Source of the DNA: Treponema putidum
GTDB taxonomy: Bacteria; Spirochaetota; Spirochaetia; Treponematales; Treponemataceae
DNA length: 64,000 bases
Assembly (NCBI RefSeq): GCF_000755145.1
Contig: NZ_CP009228.1
Location: forward strand, 124,001-188,000
Direction of reading: 5' to 3'
Shown: piece by piece, positions 49,859 to 58,516 of the stretch
How the letters are laid out: each line of letters opens with the position of its first letter
Position numbering within the stretch: position 1 is the stretch's first letter
Notes under the pieces: generated by a model
What the model was told of the DNA's origin: nothing
The model's input: only the letters and a program-made list of their open reading frames with translations
The model's database searches: none
Program-made: the position numbers and the translations under genes

Positions 49859-50290
49859 CTAACGCTCCACCTCTACACCCATACTTCGTGCAGTTCCTGC
49901 AATGATTTTTTTTGCAGCTTCAATGTCGTTTGCATTGATATCGGGCATCTTTGTTTTTGCGATTTCTTCCAATGCGGCCTTCGAAAGTTTTCCAACTTTT
50001 GCAGTAACCGATGCAGCAGAACCTTTTTCAATCTTACAGGCTTTTTTGATTAAAACCGATGCGGGCGGTGTTTTGAGGATAAAAGAAAAACTCTTATCGG
50101 CATATACCGTAATAACAACGGGGATAACCAAACCGGGCTCCATGGACTTTGTACGGTCATTGAACTGCTGTACAAACTGAGGCGCACTTACACCGTGCGG
50201 ACCTAAAGCCGGGCCTACAGGCGGCGCAGGAGTTGCTTTTCCTGCGGGACACTGAAGTTTAATCTGTGTCACAACCTTTTTCTTTGCCAT
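49859..50290 (-). CDS. rplK: 50S ribosomal protein L11
   Basis: 143 aa. Part of the GTPase-associated centre. [35 protein letters not shown] and the C-terminal rRNA-binding SMGVEV segment. ATG at 50290 is preferred over an upstream in-frame start (50341) because GGAAGGAGAG sits just before it and the MAKKKV start is conserved. Confidence 0.98.
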   Translation of the reverse strand: MAKKKVVTQIKLQCPAGKATPAPPVGPALGPHGVSAPQFVQQFNDRTKSMEPGLVIPVVITVYADKSFSFILKTPPASVLIKKACKIEKGSAASVTAKVGKLSKAALEEIAKTKMPDINANDIEAAKKIIAGTARSMGVEVER

Positions 50291-50380
50291 CTTCTCTCCT
50301 TCCGGTACAAACGGAGATATCTCTCCTCCCGTAATATACAATTAAAGTGCAGGTAAAGGATACCGCACCTTATTTAAAAC

Positions 50381-50938
50381 TTAAATGATTTCAGCTTGAG
50401 ACATTTCAACTTCAACCGGTGTAGTACGGCCGAAAATTGCAACCATAACTCTTAACTTATTTTTATCTGCCATAACCTCATCAATAACGCCTGTAAATGA
50501 AGCAAAAGCGCCTTCAATGATTTTGACATGCTGTCCTTCACTGAAATTCTGAATAACCCTGATATTTTTATCACCCTTAATTTCACCGGTTTTTTGTAAA
50601 ATTTCCTTTGCTTCTTCGGAAGAAATAGGCTGAGGTTTTTCATTACCTGCCGTACCCAAAAATCCGGTTACACCCTGAATTTTGCGGATTTCGGAACAAA
50701 TGTTTTTCCAGCCAAGATCGGGAAGATTCATCTCAACAAGCATATAGCCGGGGAGAAATTTACGCTTAACATTGCGCTTTTTTCCGCTCTTATTTTCTAT
50801 TACAAGTTCTTCAGGTATTTTTATGTCCGTAACAAAATCTGCAGAAATAATGCCTTTTTCTATAAGAGTACGTATCGTTTTTTCAATTTTATTCTCATAG
50901 CCGGAATAGGTATGAAGAATATACCAAGCCTTAGCCAT
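50381..50938 (-). CDS. nusG: Transcription termination/antitermination protein NusG
   Basis: 185 aa. NGN domain at the start (AKAWYILHTYSGYENKIEKT, then FLPGYMLVEM and GVTGFLG) and a C-terminal KOW domain (EGQHVKIIEGAFASFTGVIDEV). Couples RNA polymerase to Rho or ribosomes. The start lies three bases after the secE stop. A 90-base gap to rplK follows. Confidence 0.98.
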   Translation of the reverse strand: MAKAWYILHTYSGYENKIEKTIRTLIEKGIISADFVTDIKIPEELVIENKSGKKRNVKRKFLPGYMLVEMNLPDLGWKNICSEIRKIQGVTGFLGTAGNEKPQPISSEEAKEILQKTGEIKGDKNIRVIQNFSEGQHVKIIEGAFASFTGVIDEVMADKNKLRVMVAIFGRTTPVEVEMSQAEII

Positions 50939-50941
50939 TAC

Positions 50942-51121
50942 TTAAAAAATCCAACCTATGCAAGCTACAAAGAGAGCATCAAGCCCGCCGAGAAAAACAG
51001 CTACGATTAAGGTAGAAATCAAAACCACCTTTACCGAAGACCCTACTTCAGAAGCCGTAGGCCAGACAACTTTTCTAAGCTCCCCTATACATTCTTTCCA
51101 AAAAGTTCCAATTTTAGCCAT
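50942..51121 (-). CDS. secE: Preprotein translocase subunit SecE
   Basis: 59 aa single-span inner-membrane protein that clamps SecY. FWKECIGELRKVVWPT is the conserved amphipathic helix motif, followed by one transmembrane helix. ATG at 51121 follows CGAGG; the longer upstream frame runs into the tRNA-Trp gene and is rejected. Confidence 0.97.
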   Translation of the reverse strand: MAKIGTFWKECIGELRKVVWPTASEVGSSVKVVLISTLIVAVFLGGLDALFVACIGWIF

Positions 51122-51145
51122 AAAAACCTCGTTTTTTTTAAAATA

Positions 51146-51218
51146 CAGGCCAGGAAGGACTCGAACCCTCAACATTCGGTTTTGGAGACCGACGCTCTAC
51201 CATTGGAGCTACTGACCT
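51146..51218 (-). tRNA. tRNA-Trp (CCA anticodon)
   Basis: 73 bases on the minus strand. AGGTCAG pairs with CTGGCCT (one G-T); anticodon stem CGGTC/AACCG-type with loop carrying CCA; T arm GGGTTCGAGTCC. Discriminator G. The 3' CCA is not encoded. Located between rpmG and secE, a common bacterial arrangement. Confidence 0.96.
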
Positions 51219-51264
51219 AATTGAACCTAGACCCTGCATCCTAAACAGACACGGGTCTATTCGG

Positions 51265-51435
51265 TTATTTTATCTTTGTTTCCTTATGCAATGTATGCTT
51301 TCGATCAAAAGAACAATACTTCATCAGCTCAAGCTTACCTTGAATGTTTTTTCTGTTCTTAGATGTAGTATAATTCTTTCTTTTACATTCGCTGCATTGA
51401 AGAGCTATGAGCTCTACAGCCGTTTTTTTAGCCAT
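51265..51435 (-). CDS. rpmG: 50S ribosomal protein L33
   Basis: 56 aa. [23 protein letters not shown] (read around the QCSEC pair) and YTTSKNRKN, with [20 protein letters not shown] at the end. Only three Cys (two in CSEC, one in YC) occupy the zinc-ribbon positions; the fourth position is Arg (FDRKH), a partly degenerate ribbon. GGAGGGTAAAGTA precedes the ATG. Sandwiched between two tRNA genes, in the same transcription unit as secE-nusG. Confidence 0.96.
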   Translation of the reverse strand: MAKKTAVELIALQCSECKRKNYTTSKNRKNIQGKLELMKYCSFDRKHTLHKETKIK

Positions 51436-51476
51436 TACTTTACCCTCCGCAAAATTCTAGGTCATCGTTTCCGAAA

Positions 51477-51549
51477 AGCTCCCGAGCAGAATTGAACTGC
51501 TGACCCCAACCTTACCATGGTTGTGCTCTGCCGACTGAGCTACAGGAGC
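51477..51549 (-). tRNA. tRNA-Thr (GGT anticodon)
   Basis: 73 bases on the minus strand. Acceptor GCTCCTG/CGGGAGC, anticodon stem CAACC/GGTTG with loop ATGGTAA (anticodon GGT), T arm CAGTTCAATTCTG. Discriminator T; CCA is not encoded. First gene after a strong promoter and heads the rpmG-secE-nusG unit. Confidence 0.96.
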
Positions 51550-51575
51550 AAAATGCCCACAAAATAGGTTCGTGC

Positions 51576-51604
51576 ATTCTATCAAATCAGGCCTTTTTTG
51601 TCAA
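51576..51604 (-). promoter_or_regulatory. Predicted promoter of the tRNA-Thr/rpmG/secE/nusG unit
   Basis: Minus strand TTGACA (51604-51599), 17 bases, TAGAAT (51581-51576), 26 bases to the tRNA 5' end. This is the best consensus promoter in the window, as expected for a stable-RNA operon. Confidence 0.75.
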
Positions 51605-51638
51605 TACATTGATATGGAATTTTAAGCTAAATTAAACT

Positions 51639-51673
51639 AAAATCAGGCATTTCAATAAAAAATGCCTGATTTT
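51639..51673 (-). terminator. Terminator of the type I secretion operon
   Basis: AAAATCAGGCATTT (51639-51652), 7-base loop, AAATGCCTGATTTT (51660-51673): perfect 14-bp stem with T-rich 3' arm on the minus strand, about 30 bases after the TolC-like stop. Confidence 0.8.
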
Positions 51674-51703
51674 AAAAAATAAATCTAAAAAAGTATAAAA
51701 CCT

Positions 51704-53113
51704 CTAAAAATTATAAACCTGCAAAACCTTTAAAACATACGATAGTCTTTCCGAATAATAATTTATTTCCGTTTCCTTTAAAAGATTTTTTGCAGCATCT
51801 AATTCATGAAAATCGGTTTTACCCTGTTTATAAAGCTCCTCAGCAAGAGTAAAGTATTTTTTTTGAATTTCAAGGGCTGATTTTGCCGTTTCTATCATAA
51901 AAAGAGCTTCCTTAATATCTTTTAATCCCGCTTTTTTTTCTTCTTCAATTTTACGCTTTAAAGAATTTTCATCTAAAGAGTTAATTTCTTTTAAAATTTT
52001 AAAATTTTTATTCAGTCTAAAATCATCATGCAGAGGAGATAAGTTTATCTTTAAATTCATAGAGACTGACCATTTAATTGAGGGATTATCCTTCCAATAG
52101 CCCATAAAGGCTGTCGAAAAAGACGGATAATGATCTTTTGAAGGAAGTACATCTGCACTAAAAGAAATAAACAAGTTGGGAATTCGGCTTTGAAAATTGC
52201 TAACCGATTCCATCCATAAAGTTTGATGTTTTAAAAGACTAACCTCGTCCCCGGCAGAGGCTTCTTTTTGAAGAAAAAAGGTAAAATTTTCAAAAAAAGA
52301 CAGCCAATTGTCGATGTCTTCAGTTAAGTCATAAAAACGCAAGCCCATAGCTTCTATCTCATCAATAAGAGCATTGTAATTTTGTTGCGTTTGAAAAAGT
52401 AAAATTTCCGTTTGCCTCATTTTTTTATCCGCTTCGGAAAAGTCCAAAATAGAAAGCTTTCCTTGCGAAACCAAAACTTCATTTTTTTCGGTTTCTTCAA
52501 TATTCCAATTTTGAACATGTTTTAATAGCTCAACCTTTTTCTTTAAAATTTTTTCTAAGCCGATGGCTGAAAGAGTTTTTAATATCAGCTTTTTTTTATC
52601 CAAATCTCTTTCAAGCGTGTAAAGTTTTTTCTTTTTTTGATAAAGTCCGAATTCTTGTTTTACAAAATCAGGCAGAACAGAAGGAGCCATAAACCATAAA
52701 GGCATATTTAAACCTGCTATAGAGTTATACTTATACGAATACTCCGGTGTACTATCAAGAAAAACCATGCAAGATTGTTTTCCTATGACATTAAGGTTCA
52801 TACCGAGCGGAAGTCGTTGGTTAATTCCAAAAGACGAAACAAGATCTAAAGACTTATAAGGTTTATCAAACTTTACACCGGAAACCGAAGTATTTAACTC
52901 AGTATACGGAGCAGGGAACCAATTTGCAAATTCCGAAAAATTGAGCCTTTTATTCAGATTAAAGTTTAATTCTATTTTTTTGTATTGAGGATTTTTTTCG
53001 ATTAATGGGTTTACCTTATCAAAAAATTCTTTTATTCCAACTTCACTATCCGCTTCAGCATAAGCCGAAAATAAAATAAAAACAAAAAATATATCTAATA
53101 AAAACTTTTTCAT
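51704..53113 (-). CDS. TolC-like outer-membrane efflux/secretion protein
   Basis: 469 aa. Signal peptide MKKFLLDIFFVFILFSAYA, then a long helical protein with two related halves: coiled stretches (EKILKKKVELLKHVQNW; AGLKDIKEALFMIETAKSALEIQ, each followed by QGK or KQGKTDF-type turns) typical of the outer-membrane factor fold, with short strand segments between. In a type I system it forms the outer-membrane exit duct. Its ATG overlaps the stop of the HlyD-like gene (ATGA). No diagnostic short motif exists for this family, so the call leans on layout and operon context. Confidence 0.8.
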   Translation of the reverse strand: MKKFLLDIFFVFILFSAYAEADSEVGIKEFFDKVNPLIEKNPQYKKIELNFNLNKRLNFSEFANWFPAPYTELNTSVSGVKFDKPYKSLDLVSSFGINQRLPLGMNLNVIGKQSCMVFLDSTPEYSYKYNSIAGLNMPLWFMAPSVLPDFVKQEFGLYQKKKKLYTLERDLDKKKLILKTLSAIGLEKILKKKVELLKHVQNWNIEETEKNEVLVSQGKLSILDFSEADKKMRQTEILLFQTQQNYNALIDEIEAMGLRFYDLTEDIDNWLSFFENFTFFLQKEASAGDEVSLLKHQTLWMESVSNFQSRIPNLFISFSADVLPSKDHYPSFSTAFMGYWKDNPSIKWSVSMNLKINLSPLHDDFRLNKNFKILKEINSLDENSLKRKIEEEKKAGLKDIKEALFMIETAKSALEIQKKYFTLAEELYKQGKTDFHELDAAKNLLKETEINYYSERLSYVLKVLQVYNF

Positions 53114-54249
53114 TGTACCTCCAGTCTTTTTAATATAAAGGAAAGAATGGAACCTGTTTCGGTTATTATAAAGGCTTCAGTGTCTAAGCCTGTTTTTAAA
53201 AAATGGGGCATACCTTTTTTATCAGACAAGCTATTTCCATTTAATTTTACAAATACGGCATACTCGAAATTTTTTGATCCTAAAAGAACATCGGGAAGAA
53301 TGGTTTCAATCTGCCCCTCCAGACTGCCGAATTCGCTGTAAGGAAAGGCAGGAAATTTTAGACGGACTTTCATGTCTTCCCTTATCAAACCGGCTTGTGA
53401 AGAAGGAAGCCTCAGAACAACTCTAAGGTTATCATTAGAGGCAGGAACAATTTTTAGTATTTCTTGACCGCTAAAAATATTGTCTCCGCAATTTAAAGAT
53501 GAAATTTCTTGAATTTCGCCTGAAATAGTAGCGTATATGTTAAAAAGTTTTAAATTTTCCATGACCTTAAAAAGCGAGATTTTCAGATTTTCTTTTTGAA
53601 GTTCCAAGGTTTCTTTTTCGGTGAGAAGAGAATGAAAAAAAGAGGTTTTATATTGTTCCAAATCACTTTTGTTCTTTTCAACGTTTAAACTAAGGATTTC
53701 AAGTTTTTTACTTGCCAAGCTAAAGTTGGGAAGAGCTTTTTCTTCTTCAAGCAGCTGGGAATTTGTCTCTAAAGTTTTTTCCAAATTATTTTTGATTGAA
53801 AAATAATTTTCCATACGTTTATAAGCTATTGCTCTTTCAGGCTGTACAAGCATTAAATCTTTTTCCGCACTTTCAATACACATCCGTGCATCTTTAATTT
53901 TCTTTTCAATTTTAGATATTAAATCTTCAAGATTCCGCCTTTCTTTTTCAGAGACCTTATCGTCTATGCTTAAAAGAATATCTCCTTTTTCTACATATTG
54001 TCCCGAAGTAAAATAAATGTTTTTTACGGTTCCTGCTGCAAAACTTTTTACAAAAGAAATGTTTTCTACAGGACGCACCATCCCTGATGTCCTTATGACT
54101 TCTTCTTTTTTTCCGAAAATAAGCCAAAAAATACCAAAAACCGCAAGCAGGCAAATAATAGAAATTACAGAGCTGAAAAAACCGGTCTTTTGCTCTTGTA
54201 ATACCTCTCCGGTATAGCTTAAATCTTCAATATACAATATCTTTTTCAT
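53110..54249 (-). CDS. HlyD-family periplasmic adaptor of a type I secretion system
   Basis: 379 aa. One N-terminal transmembrane helix (about 23-47), then a lipoyl/barrel half-motif with FAAGTVKNIYFTSGQYVEKGDILLSID, a central coiled coil (about 110-220), the second lipoyl half (ATISGEIQEISSLNCGDNIFSGQEILKIVPA) and a C-terminal beta barrel. Bridges the ABC exporter to the TolC-like protein. ATG at 54249 overlaps the ABC stop (ATGA) with GGAGG upstream; the 12-codon longer form is unlikely. Confidence 0.9.
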   Translation of the reverse strand: MKKILYIEDLSYTGEVLQEQKTGFFSSVISIICLLAVFGIFWLIFGKKEEVIRTSGMVRPVENISFVKSFAAGTVKNIYFTSGQYVEKGDILLSIDDKVSEKERRNLEDLISKIEKKIKDARMCIESAEKDLMLVQPERAIAYKRMENYFSIKNNLEKTLETNSQLLEEEKALPNFSLASKKLEILSLNVEKNKSDLEQYKTSFFHSLLTEKETLELQKENLKISLFKVMENLKLFNIYATISGEIQEISSLNCGDNIFSGQEILKIVPASNDNLRVVLRLPSSQAGLIREDMKVRLKFPAFPYSEFGSLEGQIETILPDVLLGSKNFEYAVFVKLNGNSLSDKKGMPHFLKTGLDTEAFIITETGSILSFILKRLEVQ

Positions 54250-56402
54250 GCTACAATTTCCTCCGCTCCATTTTGTGTTTCCCACAATTTTGAATAAAGG
54301 CCATCCTTTTCCAGCAAATCGGCATGAGTCCCCGATTCAAGTATTTTTCCTTTGTCAAATACAAATATCTTGTCACAGTCTTTAATGGAACTTAGCCTAT
54401 GTGCGATAATTATAGATGTACGCCCTGAAGTAATTTCTTTTAAAGTACCTAGAATTTCATTTTCAGAAATTCCGTCCAGAGCTGATGTCGCTTCATCTAA
54501 AATTAGAATTGAAGGGTTATGTAAGAGAATACGCGCAATAGCTATACGCTGCCTCTCGCCACCCGAAAGAGTTGTACCATGTTCTCCTACAAAGGTATTG
54601 TATCTATCCGGAAGAGCTTCGATATATGAAGAAGCACCTGAAATATCTGCCGCAGCAATCATCCGCCTATAATCGCAGTTTCCTGAACTCCAATTTATAT
54701 TTTCAGCTATCGAACCTGAAAACAAAAGTATTTCCTGCGGAACATAACCTATGTGTTTTCGATAAGAATCCGTCTTTAAATCTTTTAAATTTATGTTATC
54801 GATAAAAATATCACCTTCTTGAGGAGAATAAAATTTCATTAACAGTTTCGCAAGGGTCGTTTTTCCCGATCCGGAGGCACCTACAAAGGCAACTCTTTCC
54901 CCGGGATTGATACTCATATTTATATTGCTCAAATTTGTTAAATGCGGATCATAGTTAAAAGAAAGATTTTTTATATCTATTTTTCCTGAAAAACCTTCCG
55001 TTTCAATTTTTCCGTTATCCAAATCCTCTTCCGTTGCTTCATCAAAAATTTCTGCAAGCCTCTCAGCTGCAACATAGGCTTCTTGCAGCTGAGGCTGGAG
55101 AGTCAATAATCTTGCAAGAGGATCTAAAAAGTATCCGGAAAGAATAACAAAAGAAATCAACTGACCTAAGGACATTGAGCCGTTTAATATATTCAAACTT
55201 CCCATCCAATAAATAGCCAAAGTTCCGCATCCTCCGATAAAATTTTGAATACTGTTTTGATAATTCGAAAACGAGCCTAAATTAATTCCTTTTCGAATAG
55301 CATTTACAATTTTAAATTCGGCACGGTCTACAGCCTTGTCTTCGGCCCCTAAAGCCTTGATTGTTGCGATTCCGTTTAAACTTTCTACAATGCAGGAATG
55401 TTTTTCTGCCTCGGCAGCAGCTCTTTTTCTAATTTTTGTTTGATAAGGTTTTGCATAAAACCATACAAGAATCGAGCTGATTATAACGGGAATAATAGCT
55501 GCAACCAGTAGATTGGAGCCCAATGAAATTAAAAATACGGATCCGAAAATCAGCATAAGAGAATCTAAGACTACGGTTAATGCCGTAGCAGAAATTACCT
55601 GCCTTATGGTTCCCGTATCGTTCATCCTGGCAATAATTTCACCTGTCTTTTTTTGAGTAAAAAAACGCATCGGCAGATGAAGCACATGTTCAAAATATCG
55701 GTGCACCAAGACCATATCTATTTTAAAACTCATATGCATCAAGAGTTGATTCCGGGCAAGAGCTAAAAGAGTCCTAAACATAACCACTCCTAAAAAACCT
55801 ATCGAAAAACTTGTGAGAGAGTCGTTTAGACTTGAGCTTAGAACCTCATCAATTAAAAACCTAAAATAAAAGGCGCTTATGATACCAAGAAAAGACAATA
55901 TAACGCTTGCCGCAAAAATTTCAACACATATTTTTTTATGAGATTTTAAAATACTCAAAAACCTAAACAAGCCCTTTGATGAATCTTTTCCGGAAAAATT
56001 ATGGCCGGGTAAAACTATAAAAAATACGCCCGTCCACATATTTTTAAAAGTTTCTATGTCTATTTTTTTAGAGCCGCCCGAAGGATCAATTAAATGAACA
56101 TACTTTGAATCCCATCGATAAACAGTGCAATAAAAATTCTCATTTTCTTTTACTATGTGGGCAATACAGGGCAGAGGAATGTTTTTAGGAAGTTCTTTTG
56201 ACTCGGAAACAGCTCCGCGGCACGAAAAACCTAGGGTTTCGGCGGCATGAATTATGCCCCATCCCGACAAACGGTTTTTGTTGTGCCGTAAGATTTCCCG
56301 TATATTTTCTACTGCTATTGGCTTACCATAATGTCTGCATATATTGGCAATACATACAGCTCCGCAATCATCTTGATTTGTTTGTAAAATAATATTTTTC
56401 AT
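54246..56402 (-). CDS. Type I secretion/bacteriocin-type ABC exporter with C39-like domain
   Basis: 718 aa. N-terminal C39-like domain (residues 1-115): Cys13 in DDCGAVC and Asp106 in LIDPSGG are kept, but at the expected catalytic His the sequence reads NENFYCTVY, so no His is present. Six transmembrane helices (about 150-440), then the nucleotide-binding domain: Walker A GASGSGKTTL, LSGGERQRIAIA, Walker B ILILDEATSALD. Exports peptides or proteins, with or without leader cleavage. ATG at 56402 follows GAGAGG; the upstream extension is rejected. First of a three-gene operon; no double-glycine precursor gene was found nearby. Confidence 0.9.
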   Translation of the reverse strand: MKNIILQTNQDDCGAVCIANICRHYGKPIAVENIREILRHNKNRLSGWGIIHAAETLGFSCRGAVSESKELPKNIPLPCIAHIVKENENFYCTVYRWDSKYVHLIDPSGGSKKIDIETFKNMWTGVFFIVLPGHNFSGKDSSKGLFRFLSILKSHKKICVEIFAASVILSFLGIISAFYFRFLIDEVLSSSLNDSLTSFSIGFLGVVMFRTLLALARNQLLMHMSFKIDMVLVHRYFEHVLHLPMRFFTQKKTGEIIARMNDTGTIRQVISATALTVVLDSLMLIFGSVFLISLGSNLLVAAIIPVIISSILVWFYAKPYQTKIRKRAAAEAEKHSCIVESLNGIATIKALGAEDKAVDRAEFKIVNAIRKGINLGSFSNYQNSIQNFIGGCGTLAIYWMGSLNILNGSMSLGQLISFVILSGYFLDPLARLLTLQPQLQEAYVAAERLAEIFDEATEEDLDNGKIETEGFSGKIDIKNLSFNYDPHLTNLSNINMSINPGERVAFVGASGSGKTTLAKLLMKFYSPQEGDIFIDNINLKDLKTDSYRKHIGYVPQEILLFSGSIAENINWSSGNCDYRRMIAAADISGASSYIEALPDRYNTFVGEHGTTLSGGERQRIAIARILLHNPSILILDEATSALDGISENEILGTLKEITSGRTSIIIAHRLSSIKDCDKIFVFDKGKILESGTHADLLEKDGLYSKLWETQNGAEEIVA

Positions 56403-56534
56403 ATATACCTCTCTATATTTTTTATAGTTTTTTTTTGCAACAAATAGCAAAATTTTAAAAAATAAATACAAAAAAAATTAGAGCTTGAAAAAAATAAAAA
56501 AAGAGTATCATTATTTTATATATTGGGAGGTGCA

Positions 56535-56651
56535 ATAAACAGTTCGGCACAAATGGTGCCTCTCTGTTTATCTGCCGAGTTTGCCTTTCCGGCAAACATC
56601 GCATTATTGTATGCAGTTTGTAAACAAACTGCTTGAAAAAACTTTTTTCAA
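56535..56651 (+). promoter_or_regulatory. Run of four hairpins upstream of the lipoprotein/LysM genes
   Basis: H1: ATAAACAG (56535-56542)/CTGTTTAT (56564-56571), with an inner GGCAC/GTGCC stem. H2: GTTTGCC/GGCAAAC (56579-56597). H3: GCAGTTTGT/ACAAACTGC (56613-56632). H4: TTGAAAAAA/TTTTTTCAA (56633-56651). All arms are perfect. The stretch 56403-56693 carries no convincing gene; a 27-codon ATG frame at 56553 exists but overlaps H1-H3. H1 has a second copy at 63942. Confidence 0.65.
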
Positions 56652-56693
56652 AAATTTGATAATTTTTTCAAAAACTTTTTATGGGAGGTATCA

Positions 56694-57743
56694 ATGAAAA
56701 AAAATTGTAAAATGATCATTATTCTGTCCGCCCTTGTGTTAATTTTGTTTTCCGCCTGTGCATCAAAACAAAAAACACAAGACGCTGAGCCGAAGCCGAA
56801 AATTGAAGAGCCGGAAGTTGTCGAAATAAAACCCGAAACTCCGAAACAGGAAACCGTTAAACCTGAAGACCCTCTTCTTGCAAAAATTAAGCTTTTTCAA
56901 GGAAAAAACGGAAAAGTAAATCAGGCGAGAAAAAAAGCCATGGATTTGAAAGCAGACAAAGCATATCCCGATTTCTTTAAAACTGCGGAAGATGTTAAAC
57001 AAACGGCCGACACAGATGCTCAAGCAGGAAACTTAAAAGAAGCTATAGCTAAATACGAAGAAGCTATAATCAGATATGAAACCCTTCGCAATCTTACAGA
57101 AGCGGCTAATTTACGAGCCGAGATAGAAACTAACGGTTTTGCCGCATATAACCCTACAGACTATGTCGATGCCGAAAGATATTCGATCAACACATCAGAT
57201 CATTATCCTTTAGACTATAAAATGGCAAAAGAATCTTCGGAAGATGCCTTACAACTCTATAAAAAAGTAGTAAATAAGGGTTATTTTGAATTTACCAAAA
57301 CGTCAAAAGACACCGCAAAAGAGTATAAAGATGACTGTGATTCAATCAAAGTAGCAAGAAGCAGAAAAGAAGAATACAACAAGGCTGTAAGAACCTATAA
57401 CCGTGGAAAATCGGCCGCCGACAGATCAAACTATAAGGAAGCCTACCAGTCGTATAATGAAGCTGCAAAAATCTTTGCAAAACTATACGAAGAAGTAGCT
57501 TTAAAACGAGCAGAAGCGGAAAAAGCAATGGCAGAAGCTGCAAAGCGGCAACAAGAAAGCTCGGATTTGGCCTTAGAAGCCGATCAGGAAGCTCCATTGA
57601 CCGAAACCGGAGAAGGATTTACCGAAGGAGAGCTTGATTTACAAAACCTTTCTACACCTCAGACCGGAGCACCTGTTGAAAACATAAACACACATGGAGA
57701 TGAGCCTGAAAACAGCCAAACTAGCGAAGGAGGAAACCAATAA
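56694..57743 (+). CDS. Treponemal lipoprotein with helical repeat region
   Basis: 349 aa. Signal peptide with lipobox LFSAC (Cys22), then a Lys/Glu/Pro-rich linker (about 25-60) and helical segments resembling tetratricopeptide-like units (GNLKEAIAKYEEAIIRYE; RSNYKEAYQSYNEAAKIF). The C-terminus is acidic. The function is not recognised. GGGAGGTATCA precedes the ATG, and its stop overlaps the start of the LysM gene, suggesting a cell-envelope complex. Confidence 0.8.
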   Translation: MKKNCKMIIILSALVLILFSACASKQKTQDAEPKPKIEEPEVVEIKPETPKQETVKPEDPLLAKIKLFQGKNGKVNQARKKAMDLKADKAYPDFFKTAEDVKQTADTDAQAGNLKEAIAKYEEAIIRYETLRNLTEAANLRAEIETNGFAAYNPTDYVDAERYSINTSDHYPLDYKMAKESSEDALQLYKKVVNKGYFEFTKTSKDTAKEYKDDCDSIKVARSRKEEYNKAVRTYNRGKSAADRSNYKEAYQSYNEAAKIFAKLYEEVALKRAEAEKAMAEAAKRQQESSDLALEADQEAPLTETGEGFTEGELDLQNLSTPQTGAPVENINTHGDEPENSQTSEGGNQ

Positions 57744-58444
57744 TGAAAAAGCTTATTACAATCTTAATATTTTTGATGGTTTTAATACCTCTTTTTGCCG
57801 TATCCTATGATGACAACGAATATCAAAGAAAAAGCAGGGCTTATACGGAACTTGCAGCAAAGGCCTATGATGAAGGAGATTACGAAGCCTCAATAGAATA
57901 CTCAAAACTTGCAGAAAGCTATGCACAGCAATCGGCAGACTTTATCCAAAGAATGTTGGCTAAAACCGAAGCCGAACAAGAAATGAACAAGGCCCGCACA
58001 AGATTCACTTGGGCAAAAGCGAACGGAGCCGAAGAAAAATATCCTGATGCTTATAAAACAGCGGAAGAAGCCTTAAATGCAGGGGGCATAGCCTTCGATA
58101 ACGAAAACTACGATGTAGCAGTCGTATGTGCCCAAAGAGTAATAGATGCTCTTTCGGTAGTTAAGGGAAAAGACAACACAGGCCTTGCAGAACTCCCTTC
58201 TCAATATAGGGTAAGAACTTGGAGAGGAGAAAAGGACTGTTTGTGGAACATTGCAGCCAAAAAGGAAATATATGGAAACCCCTTTATGTGGCGCAAACTA
58301 TATGAGGCTAATAAGGATAAGCTCCCCGACCCCAAAAATCCAAACTGGGTAGAACCCGGTATAATTTTAACGATTCCGTCAATTAAGGGAGAAAAAAGAT
58401 CCGGCCTTTACGATCCTTCAACAACCTATAAAAATTTTAAATAA
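57743..58444 (+). CDS. Exported protein with helical repeats and C-terminal LysM domain
   Basis: 233 aa. Signal peptide (MKKLITILIFLMVLIPLFA), TPR-like helices (YDEGDYEASIEYSKLAESYA; DNENYDVAVVCAQRVIDAL) and a LysM domain at about 158-215 (YRVRTWRGEKDCLWNIA, then WRKLYEANKDKL and PGIILTIPS). LysM binds peptidoglycan, so it likely sits in the periplasm together with the upstream lipoprotein, with which it shares an overlapping stop/start. AAGGAGG precedes the ATG. Confidence 0.88.
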   Translation: MKKLITILIFLMVLIPLFAVSYDDNEYQRKSRAYTELAAKAYDEGDYEASIEYSKLAESYAQQSADFIQRMLAKTEAEQEMNKARTRFTWAKANGAEEKYPDAYKTAEEALNAGGIAFDNENYDVAVVCAQRVIDALSVVKGKDNTGLAELPSQYRVRTWRGEKDCLWNIAAKKEIYGNPFMWRKLYEANKDKLPDPKNPNWVEPGIILTIPSIKGEKRSGLYDPSTTYKNFK

Positions 58445-58450
58445 GAAATT

Positions 58451-58488
58451 AAAAAAGCCTCCAAATTTTAAAATGTTCTGGAGGCTTT
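58451..58488 (-). terminator. Convergent terminator between the LysM gene and the NodB-like gene
   Basis: AAAGCCTCCA/TGGAGGCTTT with a 15-base loop. On the minus strand six T follow; on the plus strand the T run is short. It likely ends the 58517-60877 gene and possibly both. Confidence 0.75.
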
Positions 58489-58516
58489 CCTACAAGAGAT
58501 TTTATCGACAACTTTA

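Noticed and set aside
56553-56636. Short peptide gene (27 codons) as substrate of the neighbouring ABC exporter
   Set aside because: No double-glycine leader and no ribosome-binding site; the frame overlaps three perfect hairpins that better explain the sequence.
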